The notes beneath the pieces are model-generated. The model was not told the DNA's origin and did not search any database. It saw nothing but the letters and a program-made list of their open reading frames with translations. Positions 7,243-9,055 of a DNA stretch of 9,055 nucleotides are shown in pieces. Each line of letters begins with the position of its first letter. Position 1 is the first letter of the stretch. Origin of the DNA: a bacterium (GTDB taxonomy: Bacteria > Patescibacteriota > Microgenomatia > Levybacterales > UBA12049); NCBI GenBank assembly GCA_021852095.1, contig JAJZOC010000013.1:1-9055 (forward strand), given 5' to 3'. A program made the translations under genes and the position numbers.

Positions 7243-7647
7243 TTAATCTTTAATTACCCAACGAATAGAGGAAGCAATAATTGAAAGAAGTACAGAAGAA
7301 ACAATAAACGCAAAAAATACATTAAAATAAATTCGGGGAATTATAAACCCGGCAAAAGAAGAGCCGGGAAAAACAAAAGCGGATATGGAGATTTGAGGAA
7401 TAAAAACAGTTAAAAGATATAAAATAAAGGCATTCGTTATAAAGGAAAACAAACCAAAGGTTAAAAGATTAAAAGGAAGTGTAATAATACCAAGAATCGG
7501 TTTTAGGAAAAATGATAAGACCGAAAGAACAGCTCCTGCCATAAGAAATATTATTAATCCTCCGTTAACACTTACTCCAGCCAAAAGTTGAGATATCGCG
7601 AAAAGAGCAAACGCATTTATAGCGGATCTCGTAATAAAAGATTTCAT
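7243..7647 (-). CDS. Small four-helix membrane protein, YvlD / phage holin 4_2-type family
   Basis: This is a 134-residue, almost wholly hydrophobic protein with about four membrane helices (~5-23, 28-49, 53-80, 107-130). The middle carries the family pattern LKPILGIITLPFNLLTFGLF followed by ITNAFILYLL. Despite the family name 'phage holin', members such as YvlD are widespread chromosomal proteins of unknown function, and nothing here suggests a prophage. I chose ATG 7647 because family members begin with a short MK...NA.AL..... segment. The in-frame TTG at 7683 upstream is itself the first three bases of a TTGACA -35 box. It heads the minus-strand run leading to glmR, secG and the solute-binding gene. 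Function unknown. Confidence 0.83.
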   Translation of the reverse strand: MKSFITRSAINAFALFAISQLLAGVSVNGGLIIFLMAGAVLSVLSFFLKPILGIITLPFNLLTFGLFSFITNAFILYLLTVFIPQISISAFVFPGSSFAGFIIPRIYFNVFFAFIVSSVLLSIIASSIRWVIKD

Positions 7648-7654
7648 CGTCTTT

Positions 7655-7683
7655 ATGCTAACAAATAGCAAAGAACCTGTCAA
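7655..7683 (-). promoter_or_regulatory. Sigma70-type promoter of the minus-strand run (TTGACA-17-TAGCAT), leaderless
   Basis: On the minus strand a consensus -35 TTGACA (7683-7678), a 17-bp spacer and a -10 TAGCAT (7660-7655) lead after 7 nt to ATG 7647. Transcription would begin at or within one base of the start codon. No Shine-Dalgarno sequence precedes this ATG. Confidence 0.75.
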
Positions 7684-7696
7684 ACTCGAACCTAAC

Positions 7697-7725
7697 TTGC
7701 AATAAAAACTAATTAGTCGTATATT
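7697..7725 (+). promoter_or_regulatory. Sigma70-type promoter of the DUF2130 gene (TTGCAA-17-TATATT), leaderless
   Basis: -35 TTGCAA (7697-7702), a 17-bp spacer and -10 TATATT (7720-7725) are followed by 6 nt and then ATG 7732. The predicted transcript starts on the start codon, and there is no Shine-Dalgarno sequence. Its -35 lies 13 bp from the -35 of the divergent promoter. Confidence 0.72.
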
Positions 7726-7731
7726 AAATTT

Positions 7732-8859
7732 ATGGATACAATTTTATGCCCAAACTGCGGAAAAAAAGTTGAGATCAATGAAGCTCTGAAACATCAAATC
7801 AAAGAACAGGTTTTTGAAACTCAAAAAGAAGAACTCAAAAAAAGAGAGAAAGAAATTCAAATAAGACTCGAGAAGAAAATTAGAGAAGAATTTGAATTTG
7901 AAAAAAGAAATAGCGCGAACGAACTACTAGAAACAAAAGAGAGAAATAGAAAACAGCAAGAAGAGCTTTTGGAAATGAATAAACTACTAAGAAGCCTTAA
8001 GGAAGACAATGAAAAACGAGAAATTGAAAATCAAAAAAAGTTAAACGAAGAAAGAGAAAAAATTAAAGAAGAAGCAGTAAAAAACGCCTCTGAAAAAGCA
8101 AGATTAAAAGAACTTGAACTTGAAAAGAAAATTTCCGACATGCAAAAATCACTAGATGAAGCGCAAAGAAAAAGTCAGCAAGGATCGCAACAGCTCCAAG
8201 GTGAGATAATGGAACTTGATTTAGAAGAACAGTTAAAGTCTGCTTTTATGTTTGATGAATTTATGCCAATACCAAAAGGCATAGAAGGCGCAGATATTTG
8301 GCAAAAAGTAAGAAATAGACATGGCCAGGAAGCAGGATCAATTTTGTGGGAAATAAAACGCACCAAAGCCTGGAGCAAAAATTGGCTTCCTAAACTTAGA
8401 GAGGATTCAAGAAAAGTTAATGCCACTATTTGTATCATAGTCAGCGATATGCTTCCGCCTAACGTTGAGTATTATGACCGGCAGGACGGAGTTTGGATTT
8501 GTTCTTATTCACACACGGTTGTCTTAGCAAAAGTCTTAAGAGAAAGTCTTCTTCAAGTAGCGATCGCGAAATCGGCTGCAAGCCACAAAGACGAAAAACT
8601 ACAGGCAATATACGATTATATCGTAAGTGAGGCTTTTAAACATAAAATAGAGGCACATTTCGAAAGCGTAAAAACGTTAAAGGAAGACTTGGACTCTGAA
8701 AAGCGTCTTATGGAACGAGTTTGGAAAAAAAGGGAAATACAAATTCAGAGATTAGATAAAAGCATGTCTCAAATGTTTGGTGAAATACAAGGAATAACAG
8801 GTTCTGCCCAACAGCTTCCTGTTAATTTGCAACTGAAAGAATTCGAAGAAAATATATAA
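7732..8859 (+). CDS. DUF2130 protein: Cys pair, long coiled coil, nuclease-like C-terminal domain
   Basis: This 375-residue soluble protein opens with CPNC (Cys6, Cys9), a half zinc-ribbon typical of the family. A highly charged coiled coil (~17-155, rich in E and K) follows, then the conserved DUF2130 domain (~165-365). Family hallmarks are GADIWQKVRNR (~186-196), GSILWEIKRTKAWSKNWL (~202-219), VSDMLPPNVEYYDRQDGVW (~236-254) and AIAKSAASHKDEKLQAIYDY (~274-293). The pattern of Asp188 followed by a hydrophobic strand and Glu207-x-Lys209 resembles the core of PD-(D/E)XK nucleases, which is my inference rather than an established function. The layout of coiled coil plus nuclease-like domain recalls RmuC, though there is no membrane helix here. 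It stands alone behind its own leaderless promoter. The family call is strong; function unknown. Confidence 0.9.
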   Translation: MDTILCPNCGKKVEINEALKHQIKEQVFETQKEELKKREKEIQIRLEKKIREEFEFEKRNSANELLETKERNRKQQEELLEMNKLLRSLKEDNEKREIENQKKLNEEREKIKEEAVKNASEKARLKELELEKKISDMQKSLDEAQRKSQQGSQQLQGEIMELDLEEQLKSAFMFDEFMPIPKGIEGADIWQKVRNRHGQEAGSILWEIKRTKAWSKNWLPKLREDSRKVNATICIIVSDMLPPNVEYYDRQDGVWICSYSHTVVLAKVLRESLLQVAIAKSAASHKDEKLQAIYDYIVSEAFKHKIEAHFESVKTLKEDLDSEKRLMERVWKKREIQIQRLDKSMSQMFGEIQGITGSAQQLPVNLQLKEFEENI

Positions 8860-8889
8860 ATTTTAACACTTTTAAATTATCAAACCTTG

Positions 8890-8898
8890 TGATATAAT
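8890..8898 (+). promoter_or_regulatory. Extended -10 promoter (TGATATAAT) of the last gene, leaderless
   Basis: TG-N-TATAAT (8890-8898) is a perfect extended -10 element, which can work without a good -35; none is evident at the right distance. Six bases separate it from ATG 8905, so transcription is predicted to start on the start codon. No Shine-Dalgarno sequence is present. Confidence 0.72.
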
Positions 8899-8904
8899 AG
8901 ACAA

Positions 8905-9055
8905 ATGCCGCAAACAAGAAAAACAAAAACTGCTTCAAAGAGTATAAAAAAAACAGCAACAACAGTTAAGATATCTAAAGAAGATGGAAAAAACGAAAAA
9001 CCTCTTAACGCTTCTTTCGCGGTAAATATTACAAAAAAAATAAGAAATATAAATC
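8905..9055 (+). CDS. Unidentified protein with lysine-rich N-terminus (3' end outside window)
   Basis: The frame is open from ATG 8905 to the window end (50 codons). The first ~32 residues are rich in Lys, Thr and Ser (MPQTRKTKTASKSIKK...), with 9 lysines and few acidic residues, and look disordered. A more hydrophobic segment, PLNASFAVNITKKIRNIN, follows. Such tails occur on nucleic-acid-binding proteins and on the cytoplasmic side of membrane proteins; too little is present to choose. Support comes from the strong extended -10 promoter placed exactly as at the neighbouring genes. I do not recognise the family. Confidence 0.65.
   Translation, partial: MPQTRKTKTASKSIKKTATTVKISKEDGKNEKPLNASFAVNITKKIRNIN

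Noticed and set aside
7243..7647. Prophage remnant suggested by the 'phage holin' family name
   Set aside because: No lysin, structural or integrase genes are nearby; the family is widespread in bacterial chromosomes and the neighbours are housekeeping genes.
7648..7683. N-terminal extension of the YvlD-like protein to the TTG at 7683
   Set aside because: This TTG is the first half of the TTGACA -35 box, the extra 12 residues do not fit the family start, and the -10 points directly to ATG 7647.
8860..8889. Possible AT-rich hairpin terminator after the DUF2130 gene
   Set aside because: The near-palindrome is imperfect, made only of A/T pairs with bulges, and has no clean stem followed by a T-tract.

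Overview
The window is AT-rich, gene-dense, bacterial and uses the standard code. Short intergenic gaps, one large gene overlap, compact proteins (a 432-aa UvrC, a ~450-aa solute-binding protein, a 71-aa SecG) and genes that appear to be transcribed without a 5' leader all suggest a reduced-genome lineage. Candidate Phyla Radiation / Patescibacteria, perhaps a Microgenomates-type lineage, fits best. This placement is inferred from gene style; there is no rRNA or other phylogenetic marker in the window.

Layout. (1) 1-4686, plus strand: the 3' part of uvrA, then a secreted or membrane-anchored transglutaminase-like protein, then uvrC, in an operon-like run. The transglutaminase gene starts 11 bp after uvrA, and uvrC starts inside its last 68 bp. 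(2) 4691-7647, minus strand: a four-gene run read leftwards, consisting of a small four-helix membrane protein (YvlD / 'phage holin 4_2' family), glmR/yvcK, secG, and a membrane-anchored family 5 (peptide-type) solute-binding protein. It converges on uvrC with only 4 bp between the stop codons. (3) 7648-7731: an 84-bp divergent promoter region. (4) 7732-8859, plus: a DUF2130 protein with a Cys pair, a coiled coil and a nuclease-like C-terminal domain. (5) 8905-9055, plus: the start of an unidentified lysine-rich protein cut by the window edge.

How the genes fit together. The plus-strand run supplies nucleotide excision repair: UvrA recognises damage and UvrC makes both incisions; UvrB is not in the window. 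The minus-strand run is envelope-related: a regulator of UDP-GlcNAc supply (GlmR), a translocon subunit (SecG) and two membrane proteins.

Most notable signals. Four genes have a sigma70-type -10 hexamer ending 6-9 bp before the start codon and no Shine-Dalgarno sequence, which predicts leaderless mRNAs, while closely packed downstream genes (uvrC, the solute-binding protein) have clear Shine-Dalgarno sites. A 75-bp palindromic repeat sits in frame inside uvrA, in the linker between its two ATPase modules. A 3.75-copy tandem 8-bp repeat sits inside uvrC. UvrC lacks the C-terminal helix-hairpin-helix region and one Cys of the usual cluster. The GIY half of the UvrC nuclease motif is encoded in the same DNA as the tail of the transglutaminase protein.
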